From Actinokineospora auranticolor (GTDB taxonomy: Bacteria; Actinomycetota; Actinomycetes; Mycobacteriales; Pseudonocardiaceae): a DNA stretch of 64,000 nt. Positions 27,023-35,703 of this stretch are shown here, in pieces (the first letter of the stretch is position 1; the number at the start of each line of letters is the position of its first letter). Made by a program: the position numbers and the translations under genes. The DNA lies in contig NZ_PTIX01000019.1 in assembly GCF_002934265.1 (NCBI RefSeq), forward strand, positions 62,001 to 126,000, written 5' to 3'. The notes under the pieces are model-generated. The model saw nothing but the letters and a program-made list of their open reading frames with translations, made no database searches and had not been told where the DNA came from.

Positions 27023-27754
27023 ATGCGTTTCACTTCCGAACAGCGCTTCGACGACGGCGTCCTCGAACGCCGGTTCACCCTCGGCGACGTCCCCGGCATC
27101 CTGTGGACACCCGCCGACACCTCCGCGCCCGCGCCGCTGATCCTGGTCGGCCACCCCGGCGGACTGGACAAGATGTACCCCCGGCTGGTCGGCCGGGCCA
27201 GGCACGCCGCGGCGGCGGGGTTCGCCTCCGTCACCATCGAACTGCCCTGGGCGGGCGACCGGCCCCGGTCCGCCGATGCCGAGCAGGCCCGCGCCGACCT
27301 GCGCGGTGCGTTGCAGGCGGGCGAACCCGTCAGCGACGACATCGTCGAGCGGCTCGTCCGCCCGCTGGTCGACGCGGCGGTCCCGGAGTGGCAGGCGGCG
27401 ATGGACGCCACCCTCGCGCTCCCCGAGGTCCGCGGCCCGGTCGGCTACTCGGGCGGGGTGATCGCCATCGGTCTGCGGCTGGCGGCGGTCGAGCCGCGCG
27501 TCGCGGCCGCCCTCCTGTTCGCCGGGAGCTACGTGCCCCGCGCGATGTTCGAGGAGGCCCGGCGGGTCACCACCCCGCTCCTGGTCCTGCTGCAGTGGGA
27601 CGACGCGGGGAACGACCGGCAACTGGCCCTGGACCTGTTCGACGCGTTCGGGTCCGAGGAGAAGACGTTGCACGCCAACATGGGCGGGCACACCGGCGTC
27701 CCCTCGTTCGAGGGGGACTCGGCGGTGCGGTTCTTCGCCCGGCACCTGAGGTGA
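27023..27754 (+). CDS. Alpha/beta hydrolase (dienelactone-hydrolase-like)
   Basis: ATG at 27023, 11 bases after GAAGGG, gives 243 residues beginning MRFTSEQRF; the frame extends upstream in a low-quality sequence that overlaps the putative leader. Features: an oxyanion-hole strand LILVGHPGGLDK, a nucleophile elbow region GPVGYSGGVIAIG where Ser lies in YSGG, and a late His in NMGGHTGVP. This is the alpha/beta hydrolase layout; substrate unknown. It is not obviously part of glycan synthesis. Confidence 0.8.
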   Translation: MRFTSEQRFDDGVLERRFTLGDVPGILWTPADTSAPAPLILVGHPGGLDKMYPRLVGRARHAAAAGFASVTIELPWAGDRPRSADAEQARADLRGALQAGEPVSDDIVERLVRPLVDAAVPEWQAAMDATLALPEVRGPVGYSGGVIAIGLRLAAVEPRVAAALLFAGSYVPRAMFEEARRVTTPLLVLLQWDDAGNDRQLALDLFDAFGSEEKTLHANMGGHTGVPSFEGDSAVRFFARHLR

Positions 27755-27758
27755 GGTA

Positions 27759-27798
27759 GCGGCGGCCGCTCACCGGCGACCCGGTGAGCGGCCGCCGC
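27759..27798. terminator. Bidirectional terminator, 18-base perfect stem
   Basis: Arms 27759-27776 and 27781-27798 pair perfectly around a 4-base loop, between the stops at 27754 (+) and 27799 (-); the right arm abuts the stop codon of the - strand gene. Confidence 0.9.
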
Positions 27799-28782
27799 CT
27801 ACGTTCCGGAAGGGACGGTCGCGGCGGGGCCCGGTGAGGAAGCGCCGACGACCAGCTCCCGGGGGTCGCCGCTGCCGTCCGACCGCGACTCGAAGATCGT
27901 CGCCTGCCCGTCCCGCACCTTCGCGTAGGCCAGCGTCGAGTTGTCCAGCCAGGCCGCCTGGTCGTCGACGCCGTCGGAGTCGGGCAGCAGGGTTTCCTTG
28001 CCGGAAGCCAGGTCCAGCACGAACAGCTGCCAGCTGCCCAGCTTCCCGCCGCGCTTCTTGTACGCCACGCGCGTCTGGTCCGGTGACAGCGACGGGCACT
28101 CCGCGGACTGCCGCACGGTCACCATGGACCGGGCCTTCAGGTCGCCCTTCACCAGCCAGGTCTTGTCGCCGGAGCCGAGGGTCGCGTAGAAGGTGTTGTC
28201 GTCGTCGGCGACCGTGACGCCCCAGTAGTTCTCGTTCTGGCGCTTGTCCGGAACGCCCTCGATGGTCATCGAGAACGATTCCAGGGACTCGATGAACGTG
28301 TCGGTGCGCAGGTCCAGCACGCCGGTGCGGGTCGAGAAACCGCCCGGTGCCAGGTAGGAGTCACCGGTGACGAACACCGTCCACGACACGATCTTGCCCG
28401 AGGCCGACACGCGGGCCCGCGACGGCGTGCCCGGCAACTGGATCGTGCGCACCTGCTTGCCGGTCGAGTCGAACACCGCGGCCTCGTACGCACCCGGCAG
28501 GCTCAGCCGCAGGCACACCGTCGTCCCACCCGCGGTGTAGACGCGCAGGCACTTGAGCGACCCGGGCTTGCGGTTCCCCGAAGCGTCCATGGTGGACACC
28601 AGGTTCTGCCCGCCCGCGTTGTCGATGAAGGTGAGCCCGGTCGCCACGGGCTGCCCCGGTCTGGTCGCGGCGTCCGCCTGGTCGCGCAGTTCGGCCACCA
28701 CGTAGAACACCCCGGCGGCGAGCACCAGGACGATGGCGACCACGCCGACGACGATCCGGTTGCGGGCAAGCCAGTCGATCAC
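27799..28782 (-). CDS. Membrane-anchored TolB-like beta-propeller protein
   Basis: GTG at 28782 overlaps the MFS stop (GTGA); 327 residues. An N-terminal membrane anchor (NRIVVGVVAIVLVLAAGVFYVVAEL, quoted in part; residues about 8-32) is followed by an extracytoplasmic domain with WD40/TolB-type repeats, for example SADCPSLS-like AECPSLSPDQTRVAYKK and LLPDSDGVDDQAAWLDNSTLAYAK. Likely works with the upstream MFS transporter because of the coupling. Function unknown; a substrate- or polymer-binding lid is one possibility. Confidence 0.75.
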   Translation of the reverse strand: MIDWLARNRIVVGVVAIVLVLAAGVFYVVAELRDQADAATRPGQPVATGLTFIDNAGGQNLVSTMDASGNRKPGSLKCLRVYTAGGTTVCLRLSLPGAYEAAVFDSTGKQVRTIQLPGTPSRARVSASGKIVSWTVFVTGDSYLAPGGFSTRTGVLDLRTDTFIESLESFSMTIEGVPDKRQNENYWGVTVADDDNTFYATLGSGDKTWLVKGDLKARSMVTVRQSAECPSLSPDQTRVAYKKRGGKLGSWQLFVLDLASGKETLLPDSDGVDDQAAWLDNSTLAYAKVRDGQATIFESRSDGSGDPRELVVGASSPGPAATVPSGT

Positions 28783-30029
28783 CGCGAAACCTCCGGGCGG
28801 ATGAGCAGGTAGACACCGGCCAACGCGGCCGCGAGCGCGCAGATGACGATGGTGACCGCCGCGCCGAACTCGAGGTTCTGCAACAGCAGTCCGAACACGA
28901 CGGACGAGGCGAACCGGGCCAGCGCCTGACCGGTCTGCACGATGGAGAGGCCGCCCGCGCGCAGGTGATCGGGGACCAGCGTCGCGCCGTGCGCCATCAG
29001 CACGCCGTCGGTGGCCGCGTAGAACAGGCCGTGCAGCGCCACGGTCACGATGACCAGCGGGACGCCGCCGAACGGGCCGAGCAGCAGCAGGTACACCACG
29101 AGCAGCACCACGTGCCCGGCGAAGAACACCGTCCACCGGCCGACCCGGTCGGCGAGCCTGCCGAACGGGGTGGCGAACAGCAGGAAGGTCAGCGCGGTGC
29201 CGACCGGCATCAGCGCCAGCCAGTTCGGCGGCACGTCGGCGGTCTTCTGCAGCACGACGAAGACGAACGCGTCGGAGATGGTGGCCAGGCCCAGCAGCGC
29301 GGCGGCGATCGTGGTCCGGCGCATGCCGCGGTTGCGCAGCAGCCCGAAGATCGCCTTGACCGTGACGACCTTGCCCGGCACCCGCTCCAGCCGGGGCTGG
29401 CGCACGAAGCACACCAGCACGATCACGCCCAGCAGGCCGAACACGAAGCTGATCATGAAGATCGGGCCGGGGCGGAAGGTCAGCCAGGTCAGCACCGCGA
29501 AGGTGACGAGCGGGCCGAGCAGGGCGCCGATGGTGTCCATGGTCCGGTGCACACCGAACGCCCGACCCAGGTCCGCCGTCGGGGTGACCAGCGAGATCAG
29601 CGCGTCGCGCGGGCCGGTGCGCAGGCCCTTGCCCGCCCGGTCCAGCGTCTGCACCCCGCCCAGGCCCAGCGCGGAGGCGCCGACCGGGATGAAGGCGAGC
29701 TTGGTCACGGTGGACAGGCCGTACCCGGCGACCGCGACGCCTTTGTGCCTGCGGATCCGGTCGGCGACGTAGCCGCCCACCAGGCGCAGCAGCGCGGTCG
29801 CGCCGGTGTAGATGCCGTCCAGCAGGCCGAGTTGGACGTAGGTCATCTGCAGGGAGAACAGCACGTAGACCGGCATGAACGCGGTCACCATCTCCGAGGA
29901 GATGTCTGTGAGCAGACTCACCGTGCCCAGGAGCACGACCGTCGTCGAAACGCGGCTGCGCAGGGCCGGATCGCCCGCCCTGGACGCCTTCCGCTCGGCC
30001 TTGGAACGCCTGGTCGACGCGACGTACAC
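28779..30029 (-). CDS. MFS transporter
   Basis: 416 residues, about 12 hydrophobic segments; GTG start with GGAGG eight bases upstream. The MFS loop 2-3 motif appears as GGYVADRIRRHKG, and the loop 8-9 counterpart as GRLADRVGRW. The N-terminal cytoplasmic part is basic. Length and the pattern TDISSEMVTAFMPVYV resemble the MFS group found next to polysaccharide genes in actinobacteria. It could export a glycan precursor or lipid; the substrate cannot be deduced. Divergent from the GT4 at 30248. Confidence 0.85.
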   Translation of the reverse strand: MYVASTRRSKAERKASRAGDPALRSRVSTTVVLLGTVSLLTDISSEMVTAFMPVYVLFSLQMTYVQLGLLDGIYTGATALLRLVGGYVADRIRRHKGVAVAGYGLSTVTKLAFIPVGASALGLGGVQTLDRAGKGLRTGPRDALISLVTPTADLGRAFGVHRTMDTIGALLGPLVTFAVLTWLTFRPGPIFMISFVFGLLGVIVLVCFVRQPRLERVPGKVVTVKAIFGLLRNRGMRRTTIAAALLGLATISDAFVFVVLQKTADVPPNWLALMPVGTALTFLLFATPFGRLADRVGRWTVFFAGHVVLLVVYLLLLGPFGGVPLVIVTVALHGLFYAATDGVLMAHGATLVPDHLRAGGLSIVQTGQALARFASSVVFGLLLQNLEFGAAVTIVICALAAALAGVYLLIRPEVSR

Positions 30030-30161
30030 CGAACACCTCCGCAGGTAGACCGCCTACCGCGGCGCTGCATTAACCGGTACCGGCCTGAGTATCGGCAAAT
30101 GACCACGGTGTGTAACAAGCTGGCGAACTCGACCGAATCTTTGGTGGGTACTCGCGCACGC

Positions 30162-30188
30162 TTACCGGCTCACTCCTACTGCCGGTAA
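30162..30188 (+). promoter_or_regulatory. Palindrome in the divergent gap upstream of GT4
   Basis: TTACCGGC (30162-30169) and GCCGGTAA (30181-30188) are a perfect 8-base inverted repeat with 11-base spacer, 60 bases before the GT4 start. A related TTAACCGGTACCGG lies near 30070. Could be an operator for either divergent gene or an RNA hairpin. Confidence 0.4.
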
Positions 30189-30247
30189 CCGAAGTGCCCG
30201 TTCGAGCGACTACGTCAACAGTTGTCTTCGGCCAGGAAGAGGTCCCC

Positions 30248-31657
30248 GTGAGCCGTCAGAGGGCCCCGCATGTCCTGATCATCGTGCAGAACCTGCCAGT
30301 CCCGCTCGACCGGCGGGTCTGGCTGGAGTGCAAGGCGCTCAGGGCCGCGGGTTACGAGGTGTCGGTCATCTGCCCGAAGGGGCCCGGTGATCCCGCCTAC
30401 GCGGTGCTGGACGGCGTCCACCTCTACAAGTACGCCCCGCCCAAGCAGGCCGAGGGCCTGGCCGGGTACGCGTGGGAGTTCGTCTACTGCTGGCTGCGCA
30501 CCGCCGCGTTGACCCTCAAGGTCCGCAAGCGCGCCCGGTTCCACGTGATGCAGGCGTGCAACCCCCCGGACACCTACTGGGCGCTCGCCCTGCCGTGGAA
30601 GCTGCTCGACGGGGTGAAGTTCATCTTCGACCACCACGACCTCAACCCCGAGGTGTTCAGGTCCCGCTTCGGCGAGCCGAAGGAGCTCGGCGGCAAGGTG
30701 CAGCTGGCCATCCTCAAGTGGCTGGAGCGGCGCACGTTCCGCACCGCCGACCGCGTCATCTCGACCAACACCTCGTACCAGGACATCGCGGTCCGCCGCG
30801 GTGGCGTGCCGCGCGAGCACACCACGGTCGTGCGCTCCGGCCCGGACACCTCCGTCATGCGCCCCACGCACGCCGACGCCGACCTGCGCCGCGGCGGCAA
30901 GCACCTGGTCGCGTACCTGGGCATCATGGGCCCGCAGGACGGCGTGGACGGCGTGCTGCTGGCCGCCGACCGGATCGTGCACCACCACGGCCGCACCGAC
31001 TTCCGGTTCGTGCTGCTCGGCTTCGGCGACTGCCTCGACGACCTGAAGAAGCAGTGCACCGACCTGGGCCTCGACGACTACGTCGAGTTCACCGGCCGGG
31101 TCGGGCCCGAGCAGATCTCGCGGTACCTGTCGGCGGCGTCGGTGGGTCTGTCCCCGGACCCGCGCAGCCCGCTCAACGACGTGTCGACCATGAACAAGAC
31201 CATGGAGTACATGGCGTACGCGCTGCCCGTGGTCGCCTACCGGCTCACCGAGACCGTGGTCTCCGGCGGCGAGTGCGCCGTCTACGTCGAGCCCGGCGAC
31301 AGCGACGGCCTGGCCGACGCCGTGGTCGCGCTGTCCGACGACCCGGCCAAGCGCGCCGAGCTGGGTGCCGCCGGTCGCCGCCGGGCCGAGCAGGTGCTTG
31401 ACTGGCGTCCGCAGGCCCAGGCCTACGTGGGTGTCTACGACGAGCTGCTCGGCTTCGCCTCGGCCGGTCCGTTCCCGGACGGGTGGCCCGCGGTCGACCG
31501 CCGGTCGGCGGACCAGCAGGCGGAGAAGCTCGTCGACCAGTGGGGCAACCGGCTGGTCGACCTTCGCGACGACGCGGCGCTGCGCGAGTTCGCCGCCACT
31601 CGCGCCTTGACGCTCCAGGACGAGTCGGAGCGGGCAACCGGTCCGACGGCGAGCTGA
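30248..31657 (+). CDS. Glycosyltransferase family 4
   Basis: GTG at 30248 after GGAAGAGG gives 469 residues beginning VSRQRAPHVLIIVQ; the GTG at 30194 would add 18 residues. GT-B fold: N-terminal acceptor domain with LDRRVWLECKALRAAGYEV and DHHDLNPEVF; C-terminal donor domain with VAYLGIMGPQDGVD, FRFVLLGFGDCLDDL and the EX7E-like end of GT4 (MEYMAYALPVVAYRLTETV). About 60 extra residues at the C-terminus have no clear domain. Directly upstream of the UDP-sugar dehydrogenase; may transfer the uronic acid made by it (inference). Confidence 0.9.
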   Translation: MSRQRAPHVLIIVQNLPVPLDRRVWLECKALRAAGYEVSVICPKGPGDPAYAVLDGVHLYKYAPPKQAEGLAGYAWEFVYCWLRTAALTLKVRKRARFHVMQACNPPDTYWALALPWKLLDGVKFIFDHHDLNPEVFRSRFGEPKELGGKVQLAILKWLERRTFRTADRVISTNTSYQDIAVRRGGVPREHTTVVRSGPDTSVMRPTHADADLRRGGKHLVAYLGIMGPQDGVDGVLLAADRIVHHHGRTDFRFVLLGFGDCLDDLKKQCTDLGLDDYVEFTGRVGPEQISRYLSAASVGLSPDPRSPLNDVSTMNKTMEYMAYALPVVAYRLTETVVSGGECAVYVEPGDSDGLADAVVALSDDPAKRAELGAAGRRRAEQVLDWRPQAQAYVGVYDELLGFASAGPFPDGWPAVDRRSADQQAEKLVDQWGNRLVDLRDDAALREFAATRALTLQDESERATGPTAS

Positions 31658-31683
31658 ATTCCGTACGCAGGGGAGAGGGAACG

Positions 31684-32991
31684 ATGTTCGTACGACGGAT
31701 CGCCGTTGTCGGCACCGGGTACGTGGGCTTGACCACGGGGGCCTGCCTGGCCTCGCTCGGCCACGACGTGGTGTGCGCGGACGTGGACGCCGCGAAGGTC
31801 GCGCGCCTGTCGCGCGGTGAGGTCGACATCCTGGAGCCGGGCCTGGCCGAGCTGGTGGCGGAGGGCATCGCCGCGGGCAGGCTCACGTTCGTGCTGGGTG
31901 CCGCGGCGGCCGTGCAGCACGGCCCGGAGGTCATGTTCCTGTGCGTGCCGACGCCGATGGGCGTGGGCGGCGTGGCGGACCTGAGCATCGTCGAGTCGGT
32001 CGTCGAGGAGGTCCGGGAGCTGCTGCCCGCGGACTGCGTCGTGGTCAACAAGTCGACGGTCCCGGTCGGCACCGCCGAGCGCACCGCCGAGCTGCTCGAC
32101 CGCCCGGACGTGGGCGTCGTGTCGAACCCGGAGTTCCTCCGCGAGGGCAGCGCGGTCTACGACTTCCTCAACCCCGACCGGATCGTGGTCGGCGGCAGCA
32201 AGCAGGACGCCGCCGAGCGCGTCGCGGCCCTGTACGCCAAGCTGGGCGCCCCCACCGTGCTGACCGACGCGCCGAGCGCCGAGCTGGTCAAGTACGCGGC
32301 GAACTGCTTCCTGGCGATGAAGCTGTCGTACGTCAACGCCGTGGCCGAGCTGTGCGACCGCCTCGGCGCGAACATCAGCGACGTCACCGAGGGCATGGGC
32401 TACGACAAGCGCATCGGCCAGGCGTTCCTCCAGCCCGGTCCAGGCTGGGGCGGCTCCTGCCTGCCGAAGGACACGTCGGCGATGGTCCAACTGGCCGACG
32501 CGGCGGACTTCGAGTTCCGCCTGATCAGGGCCACGATTGACACGAACACCCGCCAGCGCCAGCGCATGGTGGAGAAGGTCCGCCTCGCGGTTACCGGCAA
32601 GCGCAACGGTTCCCTGTCGCGCCGCCGCCTGGCCCTGTTCGGCCTGACCTTCAAGGCGGGCACGGACGACCTGCGCGACTCCCCGGCCCTGGCCGTGGCG
32701 GCCCTGCTGCGGCAGGCGGGGGCGGACCTGGTCGGCTACGACCCGGCCCTGCGCCCGGACTCCCAGCACCCAGACCTGGCCCCGGTAACCGTCACCGACG
32801 ACCCGTACCAGGCCGCGAAGGACGCCGAAGCCGTCATCGTCCTCACCGAGTGGCCCGAGTTCCGCACCCTCGACTGGCCCCGCCTGGCCGAGTCGGTCCG
32901 CAACCCCATCGTCGTGGACACCCGGAACCTCCTCGACCCGGCCGTCGCCCGCCGCGCCGGATTCGAGTGGATCGGCATCGGCAAGCCCTGA
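31684..32991 (+). CDS. ugd: UDP-glucose/GDP-mannose dehydrogenase family (UDP-glucose 6-dehydrogenase)
   Basis: ATG with GGGGAGAGGG upstream; 435 residues, normal for Ugd. NAD-binding VVGTGYVGLTTGACLASLGHDV at the N-terminus, the catalytic Cys259 in GGSCLPKDT, KYAANCFLAMKLSYVNA in the linker helix and FGLTFKAGTDDLRDSP in the C-terminal UDP-binding domain. It oxidises a UDP-hexose to a UDP-uronic acid in two NAD-dependent steps. UDP-GlcNAc (WbpA type) instead of UDP-glucose is possible because the locus also has the rest of a 3-amino-uronate pathway. Confidence 0.9.
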   Translation: MFVRRIAVVGTGYVGLTTGACLASLGHDVVCADVDAAKVARLSRGEVDILEPGLAELVAEGIAAGRLTFVLGAAAAVQHGPEVMFLCVPTPMGVGGVADLSIVESVVEEVRELLPADCVVVNKSTVPVGTAERTAELLDRPDVGVVSNPEFLREGSAVYDFLNPDRIVVGGSKQDAAERVAALYAKLGAPTVLTDAPSAELVKYAANCFLAMKLSYVNAVAELCDRLGANISDVTEGMGYDKRIGQAFLQPGPGWGGSCLPKDTSAMVQLADAADFEFRLIRATIDTNTRQRQRMVEKVRLAVTGKRNGSLSRRRLALFGLTFKAGTDDLRDSPALAVAALLRQAGADLVGYDPALRPDSQHPDLAPVTVTDDPYQAAKDAEAVIVLTEWPEFRTLDWPRLAESVRNPIVVDTRNLLDPAVARRAGFEWIGIGKP

Positions 32992-33013
32992 CCGGCGCCG
33001 CGTAGACCCCCAT

Positions 33014-33050
33014 GGCCCGGGGCGGACTCGTTCCGCCCCGGGCCGTTTTT
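33014..33050 (+). terminator. Rho-independent terminator after ugd
   Basis: Perfect 13-base GC-rich arms (33014-33026, 33032-33044), 5-base loop, followed by TTTTT at 33046-33050. The most classical terminator in the window; it closes the glycan locus. Confidence 0.92.
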
Positions 33051-33661
33051 CGTCCGCCCGAGTTATCCACAGGCATGATCACCTTCGCCCAGAACTGTCG
33101 GTGCCCACCACTAGAATGGAAAACGGGGGGCCGACGGCCACCCAAGATCGTTTTTTGGCGCCTTGCCCTCTCTGGTTGCCTCGGCGGACTGGGCTGGCGG
33201 TCGATTTCACTGCGGCTCCCCACGCGAATTGCGTACGAAGCTCGATTGGGCGCATTTTCTTTGCGCGGGGCCTCTGCGAGCCTGCGGTGGGCAAAGCGGT
33301 GGGGATGGGCAAGCCGCCTTCCCCGCGGGCAAGCTTGAGCAGACTCGCACCTCCACACAAAGAAGATGCGCCCGATCGAGCAGGAATGGCGTGCGCGATG
33401 AGTTCGCGGGGGGCAGACGTTCGGGGTCTGGTGGGCGCGGCTTGGCGGGGTGGTAAGAGTTGCGGGCCAAGCGTTGTGGCGGGGCATGTTGGCTTGGCGA
33501 GTGCGGCTTGCTGAAGTGTGGCGCTTGATCCCGTGGCAGGGCGCGTTGTGTTGGCGAGTTGGTGCGGCCGCGTGAGGTGGGTTGGCGGCGGGACGTTCAG
33601 GGGCTTGGCGAAGCGTGTAGGGGCTGCGGTGCCGGGTGTTGTGGCAGTGCGTGGCGCCTCA
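33051..33661. other. Gene-free stretch between the glycan locus and the IS element
   Basis: About 610 bases with only short open frames on both strands and no ribosome sites. Contains copy B of the dispersed repeat (33240-33515) and then GT-rich sequence with repeated TTGGCGAG/CTTGGCGA words, similar to the stretch just beyond the IS. Confidence 0.6.
33240..33515 (+). repeat. Dispersed intergenic repeat, copy B, with 32-base inverted arms
   Basis: The left arm 33240-33271 and the right arm 33350-33381 are inverted copies with 26 of 32 matches; five of the six differences are transitions, most of which keep G·U pairing in RNA. The inner part starts GCGAGCCTGCGGTGGG and ends AGCAGACTCGCA, which also pair partly, so about 140 bases can fold into one long hairpin. 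From 33278 rightward the sequence matches copy A at 16878-17117 block by block. Confidence 0.7.
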
Positions 33662-34606
33662 GAGCGTGTTTGAGATCTACCGTGTGGTGAGTGGGTGTGG
33701 TCCGGGGCGGGTTGCGGCGTGTCCTCGGGTGATGCGGCGGGTCATGGTGGTGATAGCGGCCCAGCGGATGATGGCCTCGGAGGTGGCGGGGTGGCGTTCG
33801 TGGTCGCGGGCGAGGCGTCGGTGTGCGGTGAGCCAGGCGAAGGTGCGTTCGACGGCCCAGCGTCTTGGGATGACCGCGAATCCTTTCTGCCCTGGGGGTT
33901 TGCGTACGATCTCGATCGTGGTCCGCAGTGTGCGGGCCCAGTCGACGAAGGCGCCGGCGAACCCGGCATCGGCGAACAGGTGTCGGACACGACGAGTCGT
34001 CTTGGTCATGATCTGGCGGTGGCGCAGTTCCAGCACGAGCTTTCTGCCGCCGTCGCGGTCCTGCGCACTGGCGGGCAGCACCAGCGCCACCAGCAGCAGG
34101 CCGAGGGTGTCGGTCACGATGAACCGCTTGCGGCCGTTGACCTTCTTGCCCGCGTCGTAGCCTCGGGTGTCGACACCGACGGTGTCGGAGCCCTTGACCG
34201 ACTGGGAGTCCATCAGTCCCGCGCTCGGTTCCGGGTCTCGTCCCGCGTCATCCCGGACCCGAGCTCGCAGGGCGTCGACCATCCGGAAGGTCAGCTTCTG
34301 CTGCTCCCACCTGGTGAAGTACCAGTACACCGTCTCCCACGGCGGGAAATCCACGGGCAACGCCCGCCACGCACAGCCCGTGCGCACCACGTAGAGGATC
34401 GCGTCCACGATCTCCCGACGAGGATGCTTCTCGCGCCGACCACCCCGCGGATGCGCCGACGGCGCCGGTAACAACGGCTCCACCACCGCCCACTCGGCAT
34501 CGGACAGATCCGACGGATACCGCTGCTCACGCGCCACCCCACCCACCCTGACCGACCACCCGGGCAAGATCAAGCAGCCACGCCGACCAAGATCTCAAAC
34601 ACGCTC
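33662..34606 (-). mobile_element. Intact IS5-family insertion sequence (IS1031-like), 945 bp
   Basis: Perfect 17-base terminal inverted repeats, GAGCGTGTTTGAGATCT at 33662-33678 and its complement at 34590-34606, flanked on both sides by TCA (33659-33661, 34607-34609). A TNA 3-base duplication fits the IS1031 subgroup. One transposase gene fills the element. Intact ends, duplication and gene suggest recent, possibly active insertion in non-coding DNA. Confidence 0.9.
33677..34537 (-). CDS. IS5-family DDE transposase
   Basis: GTG at 34537 (VAREQRYPSDLSDAEW) gives 286 residues; a TTG start 12 codons upstream is possible. The N-terminal DUF4096-type region includes EWAVVEPLLP and WRALPVDFPPWETVYWYFTRW. 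Catalytic acidic residues are visible in GLMDSQSVK, LFADAGFAG and RRWAVERTFAWL (the terminal YREK-like part reads ERTFAW). The frame is undisrupted and the TAG stop lies inside the left terminal repeat, so the reading frame ends with the element. No programmed frameshift is needed, unlike the IS427 group. Confidence 0.92.
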   Translation of the reverse strand: MAREQRYPSDLSDAEWAVVEPLLPAPSAHPRGGRREKHPRREIVDAILYVVRTGCAWRALPVDFPPWETVYWYFTRWEQQKLTFRMVDALRARVRDDAGRDPEPSAGLMDSQSVKGSDTVGVDTRGYDAGKKVNGRKRFIVTDTLGLLLVALVLPASAQDRDGGRKLVLELRHRQIMTKTTRRVRHLFADAGFAGAFVDWARTLRTTIEIVRKPPGQKGFAVIPRRWAVERTFAWLTAHRRLARDHERHPATSEAIIRWAAITTMTRRITRGHAATRPGPHPLTTR

Positions 34607-34609
34607 TCA

Positions 34610-34858
34610 GTGAGTCGGCGTGGCCGACTTGGGTGAGCTGGCGTGGAGGTCAGCAGGTGTTCGGGTCTCTGGTGGGTGGGGAACGGCTGTCGTGTCGTGG
34701 CAGGGCGCTCCGCGCGGCGGGGCCGGCGGGCGCTCGGGGGCTTGGCGGTGTGAAGATTGGCTTGTGGGCAAGGGTTTGTGCGCCTGGCCTTGGGCAGGGT
34801 GCGGCGCTTTGGTGTGTCGGCGTGGCCGAATTGAGTGAGTCGGCACCGCGACGGGTGG
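34610..34858. other. Gene-free spacer right of the IS
   Basis: About 250 bases, no credible gene. Contains two similar words, GAGTCGGCGTGGCCGAC (34613) and TCGGCGTGGCCGAATTGAGTGAGTCGGC (near 34818), which bracket it like a degenerate repeat. Confidence 0.5.
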
Positions 34859-35668
34859 CTAGAAGGTGATCAGGACCAGGGCTTGGTCGTCGTGAGGTTT
34901 GGGGCGGGGCCAGCGGATGCCGTGGGGGTCGGTGGATTCCGCTGCGCGGACGGCGTCCAGGACGGATTGGGGGCCGGTGGTTTGGCACAGCCGCAGGGCT
35001 TCCGGCCAGTCGAACAGGTTGTATTGGTCTATGCCACAGGCGACGCCGTCGGTGGCTATGAGGGTGGCGGTGACGGAATCGCGGGGCCAGGTGGCGCGGA
35101 TGGCTTGGCGGGCCGCCGCCGGGACGGCTTCGGCGACCCAGTAGCCGCCTTCCTTGTTGCGCAGGGCCGAGGTTTTCCGCGATGACGCGCGGAGTGCGGC
35201 TAAGTGCTCCGGTGAATAGCCGCCGCCTTGGCGGAGGCGGTCCCGGTAGCTGCCCTTGGGGAGTTGGCTGAGGCGGAGGTCGGCGACGACCTGGGGTTCC
35301 GGGGTGAAGGCGACGACGGGGGTGTCGGCCAAGACCAGGGCCTCGACCTCGGCCGCGTTCCAGCGGACGATCGCCACCGTGCTGGCCGGGCTGTCGCCCG
35401 GTGTGAAGCCGTTGCCCCTGGCCACCGAGCGGATCGAGGCGGCGAGGTGGTCGGCCAGGTCCAGTTCCGGGGCGGCGCTGAGCCTGCCCGCCAACTGGGC
35501 CGCCAACTCCGCCGCGTACGCACCCCCGCTCGGCAGGTCCGGGCGCAGCGAGGTGGCGCCGTCGAGTACGACGACGGCGTCGGGGAGGACCACGACGATG
35601 TCCTCGCTGGGGCGTGGCTTCCCGTCCACGCCGAGGCCCGCCGCCTCGGCGAAGGTGATCTCCGGCAT
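34859..35668 (-). CDS. PP2C-like phosphatase-family protein
   Basis: ATG at 35668 (MPEITFAEA) gives 269 residues; eight more codons are open upstream. Residues near 32-40 read VVVLDGATSL, a later LIATDGVACG, and the C-terminus is KPHDDQALVLITF. These three acidic sites match the metal-binding Asp residues of PP2C phosphatases (DG...DG...DD). The rest is Ala-rich and lacks other well-conserved PP2C blocks, so a divergent or specialised member is likely. It is divergent from the HTH gene at 35735; the 66-base gap holds both operator copies, one only 20 bases from its start. Confidence 0.7.
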   Translation of the reverse strand: MPEITFAEAAGLGVDGKPRPSEDIVVVLPDAVVVLDGATSLRPDLPSGGAYAAELAAQLAGRLSAAPELDLADHLAASIRSVARGNGFTPGDSPASTVAIVRWNAAEVEALVLADTPVVAFTPEPQVVADLRLSQLPKGSYRDRLRQGGGYSPEHLAALRASSRKTSALRNKEGGYWVAEAVPAAARQAIRATWPRDSVTATLIATDGVACGIDQYNLFDWPEALRLCQTTGPQSVLDAVRAAESTDPHGIRWPRPKPHDDQALVLITF

Positions 35669-35687
35669 GGGGTCGATCCTGCCTCGC

Positions 35688-35703
35688 GTCAACCCCGGTT
35701 GAC
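35688..35703. promoter_or_regulatory. Operator copy 1, GTCAAC-N4-GTTGAC
   Basis: Perfect 6-base inverted repeat with 4-base spacer CCCG. Its right half contains the first five bases of the -35 box TTGACA of the HTH-gene promoter. Confidence 0.75.

Noticed and set aside
33012-33514. Short frames on both strands with similar peptides (e.g. SIGRIFF on either strand)
   Set aside because: The similarity arises because the DNA is an inverted repeat, not because of a gene.
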